23,821 bases of DNA, from the NCBI GenBank assembly GCA_028282595.1, contig JANQHQ010000028.1:1-23821 (forward strand), in the 5' to 3' direction. A program made the position numbers and the translations under genes. Below are positions 6,536-14,137 of the stretch, piece by piece. The notes beneath the pieces are model-generated. The model did not search any database. It saw only the letters and a program-made list of their open reading frames with translations, and was not told where the DNA came from. This DNA is from Chlorobium sp. Lineage in GTDB: Bacteria > Bacteroidota > Chlorobiia > Chlorobiales > Chlorobiaceae. How positions within the stretch are numbered: position 1 is the first letter of the stretch; every line of letters starts with the position of its first letter.

Positions 6536-8392
6536 ATGAGCACATCCGCTCCAGAACTGTCTGAAGAAGTCCTGAACCTCTCCCGCAGGCTCTCCGCAGA
6601 ACACCTCTCCGGAGCGAAAGAGGAGGGATTTTCGGATTGTCAGCTCGCCTATATCTTCAACGTTTCCGAACAGACCGTCAGGGCTCTGAGAAAACACTAC
6701 GGTATCGAATCGGTATTTAAAACCGTCGACACCTGCGCGGCCGAATTCGACGCCCGGACGCCCTACCACTATTCGACCTACGATGTCGAAAACGAATCGG
6801 TCGGTTCCGGACGCAAAAAAGTGATCATCCTCGGCGGAGGCCCGAACCGGATCGGTCAGGGCATCGAATTCGACTACTGCTGCGTGCAGGCGGTTTTCGC
6901 GCTCAAGGAGGCGGGGTACGAAGCCATCATGGTGAACTGCAACCCCGAAACCGTATCGACGGACTACGACATCGCCGACAAGCTCTACTTCGAGCCGCTC
7001 ACCTTCGAGGATACGATCCGTATCATCGAGCACGAACAGCCGCTCGGCGTCATCGTCAGCTTCGGAGGACAGACGCCCCTGAAACTTTCGACCAAACTCG
7101 ATGCGGCGGGAGTCACCATTCTCGGCACCTCCTCGAAAGGGATCGATCTGGCCGAAGACAGAAAGAAATTCGGCGCGCTTCTGCGTGAACTCGGCATTCC
7201 GCATCCGGCTTACGACACGGCTGTTTCATTCGAGGAGGCCCAGGAGATAACCGGCAGGATCGGTTATCCCGTTCTGGTGCGGCCCAGCTATGTCCTCGGC
7301 GGCCGGGCGATGCGGATCATCTATAACGACGACTCGCTCAAGGAGTATGTCGATCAGGCGCTCTTCATCTCCGAAAAGTATCCTCTGCTCATTGACCGTT
7401 TCCTCGAAACCGCGGTCGAGTTCGACATCGACGCACTTGCGGACGGCAGCGATTGCGTCGTCAGCGGGATCATGCAGCATGTCGAGGCGGCCGGCATCCA
7501 CAGCGGCGATTCGACCTCGATCCTGCCTTACCACAACATCAGTCCGGCAGTCATCCGGACCATGAAGGAGTATACCCGTCGTCTCGCCGAAAGCCTGAAG
7601 GTCGTCGGGCTGATGAATGTGCAGTACGCCGTGCAGAACGACAAGGTGTACGTCATCGAGGTCAATCCGCGTGCGAGCCGTACGGTCCCGTTTGTCGGAA
7701 AGGCCACCGCGATTCCGCTCGTCAGGATCGCCACGAGGATCATGCTCGGCGAGAAGCTGTCCGACCTGCGCGAAGAGTTCGGCCTCGATGATTGCGACAA
7801 CCTCGGCATGAAGCACCTCGCCATCAAGGAACCGGTGTTCCCGTTTTCGAAATTCGTGAAATCAGGCGTCTATCTCGGTCCGGAAATGCGTTCGACCGGC
7901 GAGGCCATGAGTCTTGCATACGACTTCCCCGAAGCGTTCGCGAAAGCTTACCAGGCCGCGAACATGGAACTCCCCAAATCCGGCACGGTCTTCATCAGCG
8001 TCAACAACCACGACAAGAACGAACGGATCGTCGCCGTAGCCAAGGAGCTCTACAGTATCGGCTTCGACCTCGTCGCGACCGCCGGAACACAGCGTTTCCT
8101 GGCCGACAACGACATCGAATGCAAAAAAGTGTTCAAGGTGGGGGAAGAGGGGCGGCCGAATGTGTTCGACACCATCCGCCTCGGCAAAATCGACTTCGTC
8201 ATCAACACTCCGCTCGGCGAGCAGGCCCTTCACGACGAAGAGGCCATCGGCGCGGCGTCCGTTCTGAACAACGTCCCCTTCGTCACGACCATCGAGGCCG
8301 CCGAGGCGTCGGTTCAGGCGATAGCCTGCCTCCGTCGCCAGGAGTTCGGCGTCAAAAGCCTCCAGGAGTACGCAAACTACCGCAACCGGTAA
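6536..8392 (+). CDS. carB: Carbamoyl-phosphate synthase large subunit, C-terminal half (split CarB)
   Basis: CarB with CarA makes carbamoyl phosphate from glutamine, bicarbonate and ATP for pyrimidine and arginine synthesis. This 618-aa protein covers only the second half of the usual roughly 1070 residues. It holds the end of the oligomerisation domain (about 1-75, with YKRVDTCAAEF-like VDTCAAEF), the second pre-ATP-grasp and ATP-grasp module with GGGPNRIGQGIEFDY and VNCNPETVSTDYD, which phosphorylates carbamate, and the MGS-like allosteric domain (about 480-618). An in-frame TAA at 6509-6511 shows that the coding sequence really begins here, so this is a separate gene and not a frameshift. 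The bicarbonate-phosphorylating N-terminal half is not in the window. CarB is known to be split in Aquifex and some archaea. The start ATG at 6536 has a weak ribosome binding site. Confidence 0.94.
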   Translation: MSTSAPELSEEVLNLSRRLSAEHLSGAKEEGFSDCQLAYIFNVSEQTVRALRKHYGIESVFKTVDTCAAEFDARTPYHYSTYDVENESVGSGRKKVIILGGGPNRIGQGIEFDYCCVQAVFALKEAGYEAIMVNCNPETVSTDYDIADKLYFEPLTFEDTIRIIEHEQPLGVIVSFGGQTPLKLSTKLDAAGVTILGTSSKGIDLAEDRKKFGALLRELGIPHPAYDTAVSFEEAQEITGRIGYPVLVRPSYVLGGRAMRIIYNDDSLKEYVDQALFISEKYPLLIDRFLETAVEFDIDALADGSDCVVSGIMQHVEAAGIHSGDSTSILPYHNISPAVIRTMKEYTRRLAESLKVVGLMNVQYAVQNDKVYVIEVNPRASRTVPFVGKATAIPLVRIATRIMLGEKLSDLREEFGLDDCDNLGMKHLAIKEPVFPFSKFVKSGVYLGPEMRSTGEAMSLAYDFPEAFAKAYQAANMELPKSGTVFISVNNHDKNERIVAVAKELYSIGFDLVATAGTQRFLADNDIECKKVFKVGEEGRPNVFDTIRLGKIDFVINTPLGEQALHDEEAIGAASVLNNVPFVTTIEAAEASVQAIACLRRQEFGVKSLQEYANYRNR

Positions 8393-8835
8393 AGAGCACG
8401 GAGAAACGCCAGGGTTTTTTCGTAGATCCCCGGTTCGGAGCTCTCCCTCGGGCCGGCAACGTTGAGCGTACCGACCGCATACTCCTTCAGCCAGGCTTCG
8501 GTTCTCTCCACGGCTTCCGCGCCACCGGGGTCGATGACGAGCAGGGGTTTTCCCAGTTTCCGGGCAGTCCTTGCAGTGTGGCGCGTGCCCCCCGACAGGA
8601 GCCGGCACGCCGTAATCACCAGCGTGGCGTCCGAATCCCTCACGTTCCATTCGGTTCTCTGCCGGTAATTCCTGAGAGGGGTCTCTGTGAGGCTGTAGCG
8701 CTCTTTTATCCGACCGTCTTCCGAACGGCGTCCCCTGGGACACCATCCCCCCTGGGGAACACCCGCCAGGATAGCGAAGTCCAGGGCCGCCCTGTCCGTC
8801 CCGGTCTGGCCGCCTGAAACGATCCGTTGAAACAT
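8377..8835 (-). CDS. Putative molybdenum-carrier-like (SLOG/Rossmann) protein
   Basis: This 152-aa cytoplasmic protein has an N-terminal nucleotide-binding signature RIVSGGQTGTDRAALDFA (residues 4-21). It continues with GGWCPRGRRSEDG, a WNVRDSDATLVI strand, GGTRHTA, and KPLLVID. This is the pattern of the putative molybdenum carrier family (PF12694), related to the SLOG/LOG Rossmannoid proteins. The family name comes from structural similarity to molybdenum-cofactor carriers, and the real ligand is uncertain. The start chosen is the ATG at 8835-8833, with a GAGAG purine stretch about 6 nt upstream. A longer reading to 8925 adds only low-complexity basic residues. It converges with carB and their stop-codon ends overlap by 16 bp. 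Confidence 0.8.
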   Translation of the reverse strand: MFQRIVSGGQTGTDRAALDFAILAGVPQGGWCPRGRRSEDGRIKERYSLTETPLRNYRQRTEWNVRDSDATLVITACRLLSGGTRHTARTARKLGKPLLVIDPGGAEAVERTEAWLKEYAVGTLNVAGPRESSEPGIYEKTLAFLRALYRLR

Positions 8836-8969
8836 ATTCGCTCTCAGAGGATAGCTATCGATCGCCTTCCGGCGCGACACGACGCACACCCCCGCCCTTC
8901 TTCTTTTTTCGAACGACATTTCCATTCAGTTTCCCGGCACGCATGTGACGCTCTTCAGCCCGAAGAGCA

Positions 8970-9035
8970 CGGCGTGCCGCCGCGCCCGATCCAACCGTAA
9001 TATAACCAACAGCGACCGCTTGCGGCGGCACGCCG
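8970..9035. repeat. Perfect 14-bp inverted repeat with 38-nt loop
   Basis: CGGCGTGCCGCCGC (8970-8983) is exactly complementary to 9022-9035. The loop is less GC-rich and contains ATATAACC. The structure fills most of the divergent spacer between the molybdenum-carrier-like gene and the ferritin-like gene. No T tract follows, so it is not a classical terminator. It could be a REP-like element or a structured leader. Apart from this and the promoter below, I see nothing else in 8836-9117. Confidence 0.65.
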
Positions 9036-9064
9036 AAAGGCGTTTGCAACATTCGTCACGACTG

Positions 9065-9094
9065 TTACATTTATAGCTGATGGCACGTTATACA
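9065..9094 (+). promoter_or_regulatory. Candidate promoter of the ferritin-like gene
   Basis: TTACAT (9065-9070) and TATACA (9089-9094) are separated by 18 bp. Transcription would start near 9101, giving a leader under 20 nt, consistent with the absence of a ribosome binding site before the ATG at 9118. Confidence 0.35.
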
Positions 9095-9117
9095 TTGCGC
9101 AACCCTTACTTCTTCAT

Positions 9118-9606
9118 ATGAACAAGCATCTCACCGAACATCTCGACCAGTCCATCGAGCTCGAACTGGGCGCGGCCCGGCTCTACACGCTTTTTCACGA
9201 CCTTTTCCCGGAAGACGAAGATTTCTGGTGGCAGCTCGCAATCGAGGAGAGAAACCATGCAGCCCTGCTTCGCAACGAAAAAAAAACGCTTCGCTCCCAC
9301 GGGGAGAGCGTGCCTGAAGACCTGCTCTCCGAAGATCTGGAAGCCCTGCGCTCCGCGAACAGGAAGCTCGCCGATCTTCTCGAACGCTATAAAGCTTCGG
9401 CCCCTTCGCGGAAGGAGGCCTTCCACACCGCGCTCACGCTCGAAAACTCTGTCGGTGAGGCTCACTTTCAGGATTTCATGAACCGGAAATCCTGTTCGCT
9501 GCCGGACGAACTGCTTCGCCAGCTCAACCAGGAAGACAAGGATCACGAGAGGCGTATTCGGAACTACATGCGGGAGCACGACATCCCCGTCGAAACGCAG
9601 AAATAA
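9118..9606 (+). CDS. Ferritin-like (rubrerythrin/erythrin-type) diiron protein
   Basis: The 162-aa protein is predicted to be a four-helix bundle. It has the spacing of ferritin-superfamily diiron ligands: Glu14/Glu16 in helix 1 (SIELELGAARLY), an ExxH pair Glu44-His47 in helix 2 (AIEERNHAALL), glutamates in helix 3 (LTLENSVGEAHF), and EDKDH in helix 4, where the usual ExxH may be DxxH. There is no C-terminal rubredoxin domain and no membrane domain, so it is a stand-alone erythrin-like domain. A role in iron storage or peroxide reduction is inferred from the fold. It lies immediately upstream of the feo genes and is followed by its own terminator, so it is a separate unit within the iron block. 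The ATG at 9118 has no clear ribosome binding site. Confidence 0.82.
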   Translation: MNKHLTEHLDQSIELELGAARLYTLFHDLFPEDEDFWWQLAIEERNHAALLRNEKKTLRSHGESVPEDLLSEDLEALRSANRKLADLLERYKASAPSRKEAFHTALTLENSVGEAHFQDFMNRKSCSLPDELLRQLNQEDKDHERRIRNYMREHDIPVETQK

Positions 9607-9653
9607 CGAAATGCGCCGCAGCAACCGTCATGGTTGCCGCGCATGCCGGAAAA

Positions 9654-9684
9654 CCGGTTTCCTGCGGGGGGAGACGGTTTTTTT
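9654..9684 (+). terminator. Rho-independent terminator after the ferritin-like gene
   Basis: CCGGTTTCC (9654-9662) pairs with GGGAGACGG (9669-9677) with one mismatch and two G-T pairs. A run of seven T (9678-9684) follows directly. A second small hairpin, GCAACC/GGTTGC, lies just upstream at 9621-9637. Confidence 0.55.
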
Positions 9685-9701
9685 AATTAGAGAATAAAAT
9701 T

Positions 9702-9719
9702 TATACTTAGTCAACTTAA
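9702..9719 (+). promoter_or_regulatory. Candidate feoA promoter -10 with overlapping metal-regulator dyad
   Basis: TATACT (9702-9707) looks like a -10 element but has no good -35. It overlaps a near-palindrome TTAGT-CA-ACTTAA (9707-9719). DtxR-family repressors commonly bind AT-rich dyads over the -10/+1 region, and a DtxR-type gene lies 4.4 kb downstream. A looser relative, TTAGACAAAATTAA, occurs at 14941-14954 upstream of that gene. This is inference. The spacer 9720-9829 shows nothing else. Confidence 0.3.
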
Positions 9720-9829
9720 AAAGATCATCCTTTATACGGCAGTACATCTTTTATTCCGGTCCGGCAGTTCTCTTCCGCGCCTTCATGCCGCAAAGGCGGA
9801 CGAACCGCGGACACATCTTTTGTGTAACA

Positions 9830-10087
9830 ATGACCCCGCTGACAGACATAGAAGAAGGAGCGACCGTCAGAGTCACAAGTCTTCTCAACGCCCCCGGTGA
9901 ACGCGGCCCGGCCGGGGACAGAAACGGAAGGGCACGACTCAGCGAAATGGGTTTTTTCGAAGGCCAGGAAATCACGGTGCTCAAGAACAGGGGCAACGAC
10001 CCGCTCGTCGTCAGGATCCGGGACAGCAGAATGATGCTCGGACGCGAGCTCGCCATGAAGATCCTCATCCGGGGCTCCCGCGCATGA
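9830..10087 (+). CDS. feoA: Ferrous iron transport protein A
   Basis: The 85-aa FeoA is a small cytoplasmic SH3-fold partner of FeoB in ferrous iron uptake. It begins MTPLTDIEEGATVRVTSLL and contains the typical RARLSEMGFFEGQEITVLKN turn and a C-terminal RIRDSRMMLGRELAMKILI, the FeoA metal-response-like domain. It has an insert GERGPAGDRNGRA before the LSEMG motif. The ATG at 9830 is chosen because the family consensus begins there; an upstream ATG at 9785 would add 15 unrelated residues. The feoA stop (10085-10087) overlaps an ATGA that opens a 64-codon ORF in another frame, but I regard that as chance. feoB follows after 121 nt. Confidence 0.92.
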   Translation: MTPLTDIEEGATVRVTSLLNAPGERGPAGDRNGRARLSEMGFFEGQEITVLKNRGNDPLVVRIRDSRMMLGRELAMKILIRGSRA

Positions 10088-10208
10088 CGTCGCAGGAATC
10101 ATCCTGCCTTTCCGCGGAACGACTCCGGAAATCGAAACCGGACGAAGGGAACATGCGCTTTTCGAACGAGCGGGAAACGCCGGAAACCAGTACCAACGAA
10201 AACCATCG

Positions 10209-12566
10209 ATGCAGGAAGTCCTTACGGCCAGGGAAAACACGCCTTTCAGACAGACCGGCTACAAAGCTGCGACCATAACCCTTGCCGGCAATCCGAACTG
10301 CGGCAAGACCACGGTTTTCAACGCACTCACGGGCCTCAACCAGAAAACGGGAAACTGGCCGGGCGTTACGGTCGACCGCAAAACCGGCATGTTCATTCAC
10401 GAGGATCTTCTGGTCGACGTCGTCGACCTCCCCGGAGTCTATTCCCTGACCCCCACCTCCCTCGATGAACGAATCACGAGAGACTACCTGTTGTCGCGGG
10501 AGGCCGGCCTCATCGTCAACATTGTCGACGCATCGAACCTGGAAAGGAACCTCTATCTGACAAGCCGTCTGCTTGAAATGAACGTACCGGTGCTGGTCGC
10601 ACTGAATATGATGGACGTCGCCGGGGAACGCGGGATCGACATCGACATCGAGGAGCTGGAATCGCAACTCGGCTGCAGGATCGTCCCGATCGTCGCCTCG
10701 AAAAGCAAGGGGATAGCGGCCCTGAAAGCCGCCATCCACCAGGAAATCGACAACCGCAGAAACTACCGTTCCCCGGTAACCTATCCCGACAGCCTGCAGG
10801 GGTCGATAACGTTTTTCTCTCAAAAAATCGCCGACGGAAAAATTTCGCCGAACATCGAGCCGGCATGGCTCGCGGCCAAGCTTCTCGAAGGTGATCCCCA
10901 TCTGGAGAAACTTGTCGAAGGAGCACTCGGCGAAGAGATCGCCCTCGCCCGAGAGAAGCTTTCCGGGGAGCTCGGAGAGGATATCGACATCATCGTCGCC
11001 GACGCCCATTACCGACGGCTCGACGAAATCATCGACGTCGTCGTCCACCGGAAACGGGAACTGTCCGAAACCGTTTCCGACAAAATCGACAGCGTCGTGC
11101 TCAACCGGCTCTGGGGCATCCCGATCTTTCTCGCCGCCATGTACACGATGTTCATGTTCACCATCAATCTCGGCGGAGCGTTCATCGATTTCTTCGATAT
11201 CTTCACGGGAACGATCTTCGTCGACGGTTTCGGCCTGCTTCTCCAGTCGATCGGTTCTCCGGAGTGGCTGACGACCATTCTCGCTTCGGGAATCGGGGGC
11301 AGCATACAGACCATGGCAACCTTCATTCCGCCGATCGGCTTCATGTTTCTTTTTCTCTCGATCCTCGAGGATTCCGGCTACATGGCCCGCGCCGCGTTCG
11401 TCATGGACCGCGGCATGCGTTTTCTCGGCCTCCCCGGCAAGGCGTTCATTCCGCTGCTGGTCGGCTTCGGCTGCAACGTTCCGGCCATCATGGGAACACG
11501 AACGATGGACAGCCAGCGGGACCGCATCATGACGATCATGATGACTCCTTTCATGTCGTGCGGCGCGCGCCTGCCGATCTACGCCCTGTTCGCGGTCGCC
11601 TTCTTCCCCGTCGGAGGACAGAACATCGTCTTCCTGCTTTACCTTATCGGTATAGCTTACGCGGTGCTGACCGGCCTCCTGCTGAAAAACACCCTTCTGC
11701 ACGGTCAGGCAAGCCCTTTTCTCATGGAGTTGCCCCCCTACCACTTCCCTACACTCAAGGGAATCCTGCTGAGAACCTGGGACAGGCTGCAGGGCTTTCT
11801 CCTTCGCGCCGGACGGGTGCTGATGCCGGTCTTCGTCGTGCTGAGTTTTTTCAACTCCCTCGGTTCCGACGGCTCCTTCGGCAACGAGGACACGGAGAAA
11901 TCAGTCCTGGCCGCCACCAGCAAAACAATCTCGCCGGTGCTTTCGCCGATGGGTATCACGGAAGAGAACTGGCCCGCCACTGTCGGCATCTTTACCGGAA
12001 TTTTCGCCAAGGAGGCCGTGGTCGGCACTCTCGACGCCATATACAGCGGAATCGACGCGGCGAGTAGCGACGAGGACGGAGAGAAGTTCGATTTCATGGC
12101 GGGAATCGTCGAATCCTTCGAGACGATTCCCGCAAACCTCGAAGACATGACCGGCACCCTGCTCGATCCGCTGGGGCTCGACATCGGGGATGTTTCCGAT
12201 CCTGAAGCCGCTGCAGCGGAACAGGAGGTAGACGTCTCGGTATTCGGCTCGATGGTCAATCTGTTCGACGGGAAAACGGGAGCGTTCGCCTACCTCCTCT
12301 TCGTTCTGCTCTACTTCCCCTGCGTGGCGGCAATCGCGGCGATCTACCGCGAAACCAATCTGGGGTGGACGGTTTTCGCCGGACTCTGGACTACCGGTCT
12401 GGGCTACGCCACCGCCGTTATCTTCTATCAACTCGCCACGTTTTCAAGACATCCCTCAAGTGCTCTCGTCTGGATTTCCGCGATGCTCGCCCTGCTCTTC
12501 GCCGCCGTGGCGGCGTTGTGGATCAAGAGCCGCTCGGAAAACAACCAGGTAACCGGTGGATCATGA
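10209..12566 (+). CDS. feoB: Ferrous iron transporter FeoB
   Basis: This inner-membrane ferrous iron permease has an N-terminal GTPase. The 785-aa length is typical. The G domain shows G1 GNPNCGKT (residues 27-34), switch-like NWPGVTVD, G3 DLPG (near 73) and G4 NMMD (near 133). A helical GDI domain follows to about residue 290, then a polytopic membrane core with two Gate repeats. These include GFGCNVPAIMGTRT and MTPFMSCGARLPIYAL with the conserved membrane cysteines, and later GIFTGIFAKEAVVGTLDAIY. An acidic loop of about 60 residues (DEDGEKFDF through EQEVDVSV) lies between late helices, as in many FeoB proteins. The ATG at 10209 leaves a 22-residue lead before the G domain. It is followed by feoC with an ATGA stop-start overlap, so the two are translationally coupled. 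Confidence 0.97.
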   Translation: MQEVLTARENTPFRQTGYKAATITLAGNPNCGKTTVFNALTGLNQKTGNWPGVTVDRKTGMFIHEDLLVDVVDLPGVYSLTPTSLDERITRDYLLSREAGLIVNIVDASNLERNLYLTSRLLEMNVPVLVALNMMDVAGERGIDIDIEELESQLGCRIVPIVASKSKGIAALKAAIHQEIDNRRNYRSPVTYPDSLQGSITFFSQKIADGKISPNIEPAWLAAKLLEGDPHLEKLVEGALGEEIALAREKLSGELGEDIDIIVADAHYRRLDEIIDVVVHRKRELSETVSDKIDSVVLNRLWGIPIFLAAMYTMFMFTINLGGAFIDFFDIFTGTIFVDGFGLLLQSIGSPEWLTTILASGIGGSIQTMATFIPPIGFMFLFLSILEDSGYMARAAFVMDRGMRFLGLPGKAFIPLLVGFGCNVPAIMGTRTMDSQRDRIMTIMMTPFMSCGARLPIYALFAVAFFPVGGQNIVFLLYLIGIAYAVLTGLLLKNTLLHGQASPFLMELPPYHFPTLKGILLRTWDRLQGFLLRAGRVLMPVFVVLSFFNSLGSDGSFGNEDTEKSVLAATSKTISPVLSPMGITEENWPATVGIFTGIFAKEAVVGTLDAIYSGIDAASSDEDGEKFDFMAGIVESFETIPANLEDMTGTLLDPLGLDIGDVSDPEAAAAEQEVDVSVFGSMVNLFDGKTGAFAYLLFVLLYFPCVAAIAAIYRETNLGWTVFAGLWTTGLGYATAVIFYQLATFSRHPSSALVWISAMLALLFAAVAALWIKSRSENNQVTGGS

Positions 12567-12805
12567 CCCTTCTTGAGTTGAAAAAGTACCTGCAGGAGAG
12601 AAAAACCGTTTCTCTCGACGAGCTCTGCATGCATTTCAGAACCACTCCCCAGGCGGCCGAGCCACTGCTCGACCAGTGGATTCGCAAAGGCAGCGTGCAG
12701 AGGGAAGTTATGGGCAGTTGCGGCGAAACACCGGATCACTGCTCCTGCTCCGGCGGCGGAACACACCATGTCCTCTACACCTGGCTATCACACGACACCC
12801 CCTGA
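12563..12805 (+). CDS. feoC: FeoC-like winged-helix protein with Cys cluster
   Basis: The 80-aa protein overlaps the feoB stop by 4 bp (ATGA). Residues 1-50 form a winged-helix pattern typical of FeoC: MTLLELKKYLQERKTVSLDEL, then FRTTPQAAEPLLDQWIRKGSV. A cysteine-rich wing follows, with Cys53, Cys60 and Cys62 in GSCGETPDHCSCSGGG. In FeoC proteins such cysteines can bind an iron-sulfur cluster and the protein modulates FeoB stability or activity. Here the spacing (C-x6-C-x-C) departs from the usual four-Cys pattern, although Cys22 might complete a set. The context makes the identification reliable and the biochemical role an inference from the family. Confidence 0.85.
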   Translation: MTLLELKKYLQERKTVSLDELCMHFRTTPQAAEPLLDQWIRKGSVQREVMGSCGETPDHCSCSGGGTHHVLYTWLSHDTP

Positions 12806-12835
12806 ATTCGGTCCGCCTCGCTCACCTCTTCTCTC

Positions 12836-12864
12836 TTGACGAACCCTGGATCGCGCCCTATTTT
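12836..12864 (+). promoter_or_regulatory. Strong candidate promoter of the ferredoxin genes
   Basis: TTGACG (12836-12841) and TATTTT (12859-12864) are separated by exactly 17 bp. Transcription would start near 12871, giving a leader of about 78 nt ending in an AGGAGG ribosome binding site. It is the best -35/-10 match in the window, fitting the high expression expected for photosynthetic ferredoxins. Confidence 0.6.
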
Positions 12865-12948
12865 AATAAGTGAAAGCCTGCTGTATGCGTTGCAGTAAAC
12901 AAGGGCGAAGGAAACAGCGGTTTCGAACGAACAAAAGAGGAGGACATA

Positions 12949-13143
12949 ATGGCTTACATAATCAACCCGGACAAATGCGTGATGTGCGACAGCTGCCGTA
13001 CCGCATGTCCGCAAAACGCCATCAAGGCGCACGACACCGAGAAGACATACGTCATCAACCCGAATCTGTGCAACGACTGCCGGAACATGTCCGCGGTTCG
13101 CTGCGTCCCGCAGTGCCCGTCGGAAGCCATCGCAAAGGCGTAG
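12949..13143 (+). CDS. 8Fe (2[4Fe-4S]) ferredoxin, Chlorobium type
   Basis: The 64-aa soluble electron carrier has two [4Fe-4S] sites. The first set is Cys10, Cys13, Cys16 and Cys20 (CxxCxxCxxxCP). The second is Cys41, Cys44, Cys52 and Cys56 (CxxC-x7-CxxxCP), where the 7-residue insertion is the mark of Chlorobium/Allochromatium-type ferredoxins. In green sulfur bacteria these accept electrons from the type I reaction centre and feed the reductive TCA cycle. The ATG has an ideal AGGAGG site upstream. The second ferredoxin follows 79 nt later. Confidence 0.95.
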   Translation: MAYIINPDKCVMCDSCRTACPQNAIKAHDTEKTYVINPNLCNDCRNMSAVRCVPQCPSEAIAKA

Positions 13144-13162
13144 GCGGGTTCATGCGCCGTTG

Positions 13163-13182
13163 CAGGCCCCTTAGGGGGCCTG
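13163..13182 (+). terminator. Intercistronic hairpin between the two ferredoxin genes
   Basis: CAGGCCCC (13163-13170) and GGGGCCTG (13175-13182) form a perfect 8-bp stem with a TTAG tetraloop. The T tract after it is poor (TCGATCTTT), so it may be a partial terminator or a processing and stability element that sets different levels of the two ferredoxins. Confidence 0.6.
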
Positions 13183-13222
13183 TCGATCTTTGGCAACAAC
13201 CACAACAGGAAAGGAGGAAATC

Positions 13223-13408
13223 ATGGCACTCTACATTACTGAAGAATGCACCTACTGCACGGCTTGCGAACCCGAATGCCCTGTAAGCGCAATTTCGGCC
13301 GGCGACGACATCTACATTATCGACCCCGATACGTGCAACGAATGCGCCGGGCTCGATACCCAGGCCTGCGTCTCGGTCTGTCCGGCGGAATGCATCGTCC
13401 AGGGCTGA
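13223..13408 (+). CDS. 8Fe (2[4Fe-4S]) ferredoxin, Chlorobium type (second copy)
   Basis: The 61-aa protein starts MALYITEECTYCTACEPECP, with Cys9, Cys12, Cys15 and Cys19 for cluster I and Cys38, Cys41, Cys49 and Cys53 for cluster II, again with 7 residues in the second CxxC-C gap. It is very acidic, as expected of a ferredoxin that docks on basic partners. The start is the ATG at 13223, preceded by AAAGGAGG. A longer reading from 13190 is not needed. It is diverged from the upstream copy, so the tandem pair is an old duplication with possible division of labour. Confidence 0.96.
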   Translation: MALYITEECTYCTACEPECPVSAISAGDDIYIIDPDTCNECAGLDTQACVSVCPAECIVQG

Positions 13409-13430
13409 CATTGCCATTGTTCCTTCAACG

Positions 13431-13460
13431 GCAACGGCCGGTCTGCGACCGGCCGTTTGC
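13431..13460 (+). terminator. Terminator hairpin after the second ferredoxin
   Basis: AACGGCCGGTC (13433-13443) and GACCGGCCGTT (13447-13457) form a perfect 11-bp stem with a 3-nt loop, extendable by GC pairs over a T bulge. The following T run is short. It sits 25 bp after the stop codon and faces the convergent DUF3793 gene, so it may serve both directions. Confidence 0.7.
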
Positions 13461-13508
13461 ACATCCACAAGGGAAGAACAGTGAAAAAACAGAGGGCGGG
13501 GGAAGGGC

Positions 13509-14120
13509 TCAGGCTGCCTTGAGCAGATACTCCGCCCTGCGACGGGCGTCGTCGTAGCGGGCTCTGATACGCATCGAGGGCGCGGGATCGCCGAAAATCC
13601 GCCACCCGCAGCTTCCGCTGCAGCGGAAGCTGCGAAAACCCATGAATCCCCACACATCCTTAAGGGGATAGCCGAGCGCTATGCCTATCTCGTGAGGAAT
13701 CCTGCCGGTTTTCTCCCACCGGAGGCTTACCTCGTCAAGAAATCTTCGGGCATTGAGTCCGAACGGATAACGGAGATAACAGTGAAGAAATTTCTTCGAC
13801 GCCCTTTTCAACCGGCGGTCGACCGCGCACTCCCTGTAGATGATGAGCTTCAACGACTGCTCGGAAACCACAAGAAGCCTGTAGCACAGCCCCCAGGACG
13901 CACAGAACGATTCGGCATAGGCGCAGTACCGGTCGACCGGCAAGGGAAAGAGATCCTTTTTCATGATCAGCAATTCCCCGGTTTTCCCCCCGAAAAGCAC
14001 TCCCGCCCCCTGGATGAAGAGCCAGCGTTCGAAAGCTTCTCTTGAATCTTCCGCCATGACAAGATTCTTTCTCCATTCGAGAAAAACGGGCTTGTGCCTG
14101 TTCGACGCATCTTTTTTCAT
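13509..14120 (-). CDS. DUF3793 family protein
   Basis: This soluble protein of about 203 aa is of unknown function. It is recognised by its C-terminal signature: PHEIGIALGYPLKDVWGFMG, then a CSGSCGWRIFGD motif with paired cysteines, and a charged helical end. The middle carries RYPFGLNARRFLDEV. DUF3793 occurs mainly in anaerobes, and from memory often beside Feo or other metal genes, which fits here. Four to six cysteines, including FRCSGSCGW, suggest metal or heme handling, but that is conjecture. The start used is the ATG at 14120-14118. An adjacent GTG at 14123 is also possible, and a GAGA purine stretch lies 8 nt before the ATG. It is the second gene of an operon, beginning 17 nt after the dtxR-type stop. 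Confidence 0.78.
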   Translation of the reverse strand: MKKDASNRHKPVFLEWRKNLVMAEDSREAFERWLFIQGAGVLFGGKTGELLIMKKDLFPLPVDRYCAYAESFCASWGLCYRLLVVSEQSLKLIIYRECAVDRRLKRASKKFLHCYLRYPFGLNARRFLDEVSLRWEKTGRIPHEIGIALGYPLKDVWGFMGFRSFRCSGSCGWRIFGDPAPSMRIRARYDDARRRAEYLLKAA

Positions 14121-14137
14121 CACGAGTGTCTCTTTTT

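Noticed and set aside
8855..9052. 65-codon basic ORF upstream of the molybdenum-carrier-like gene
   Set aside because: It is driven by the 14-bp inverted repeat and a K/R-rich low-complexity stretch, with no ribosome binding site or recognisable homology.
10084..10278. 64-codon ORF starting at the feoA stop (ATGA)
   Set aside because: The overlap is suggestive of coupling, but the product is Ser/Arg/Glu-rich without motifs and runs 70 bp into feoB. It is more likely a chance frame in the 121-nt feoA-feoB gap.
10065..11744. 559-codon minus-strand ORF
   Set aside because: Antisense to feoB; its Asp/His/Arg-rich composition is what complementing hydrophobic codons produces.
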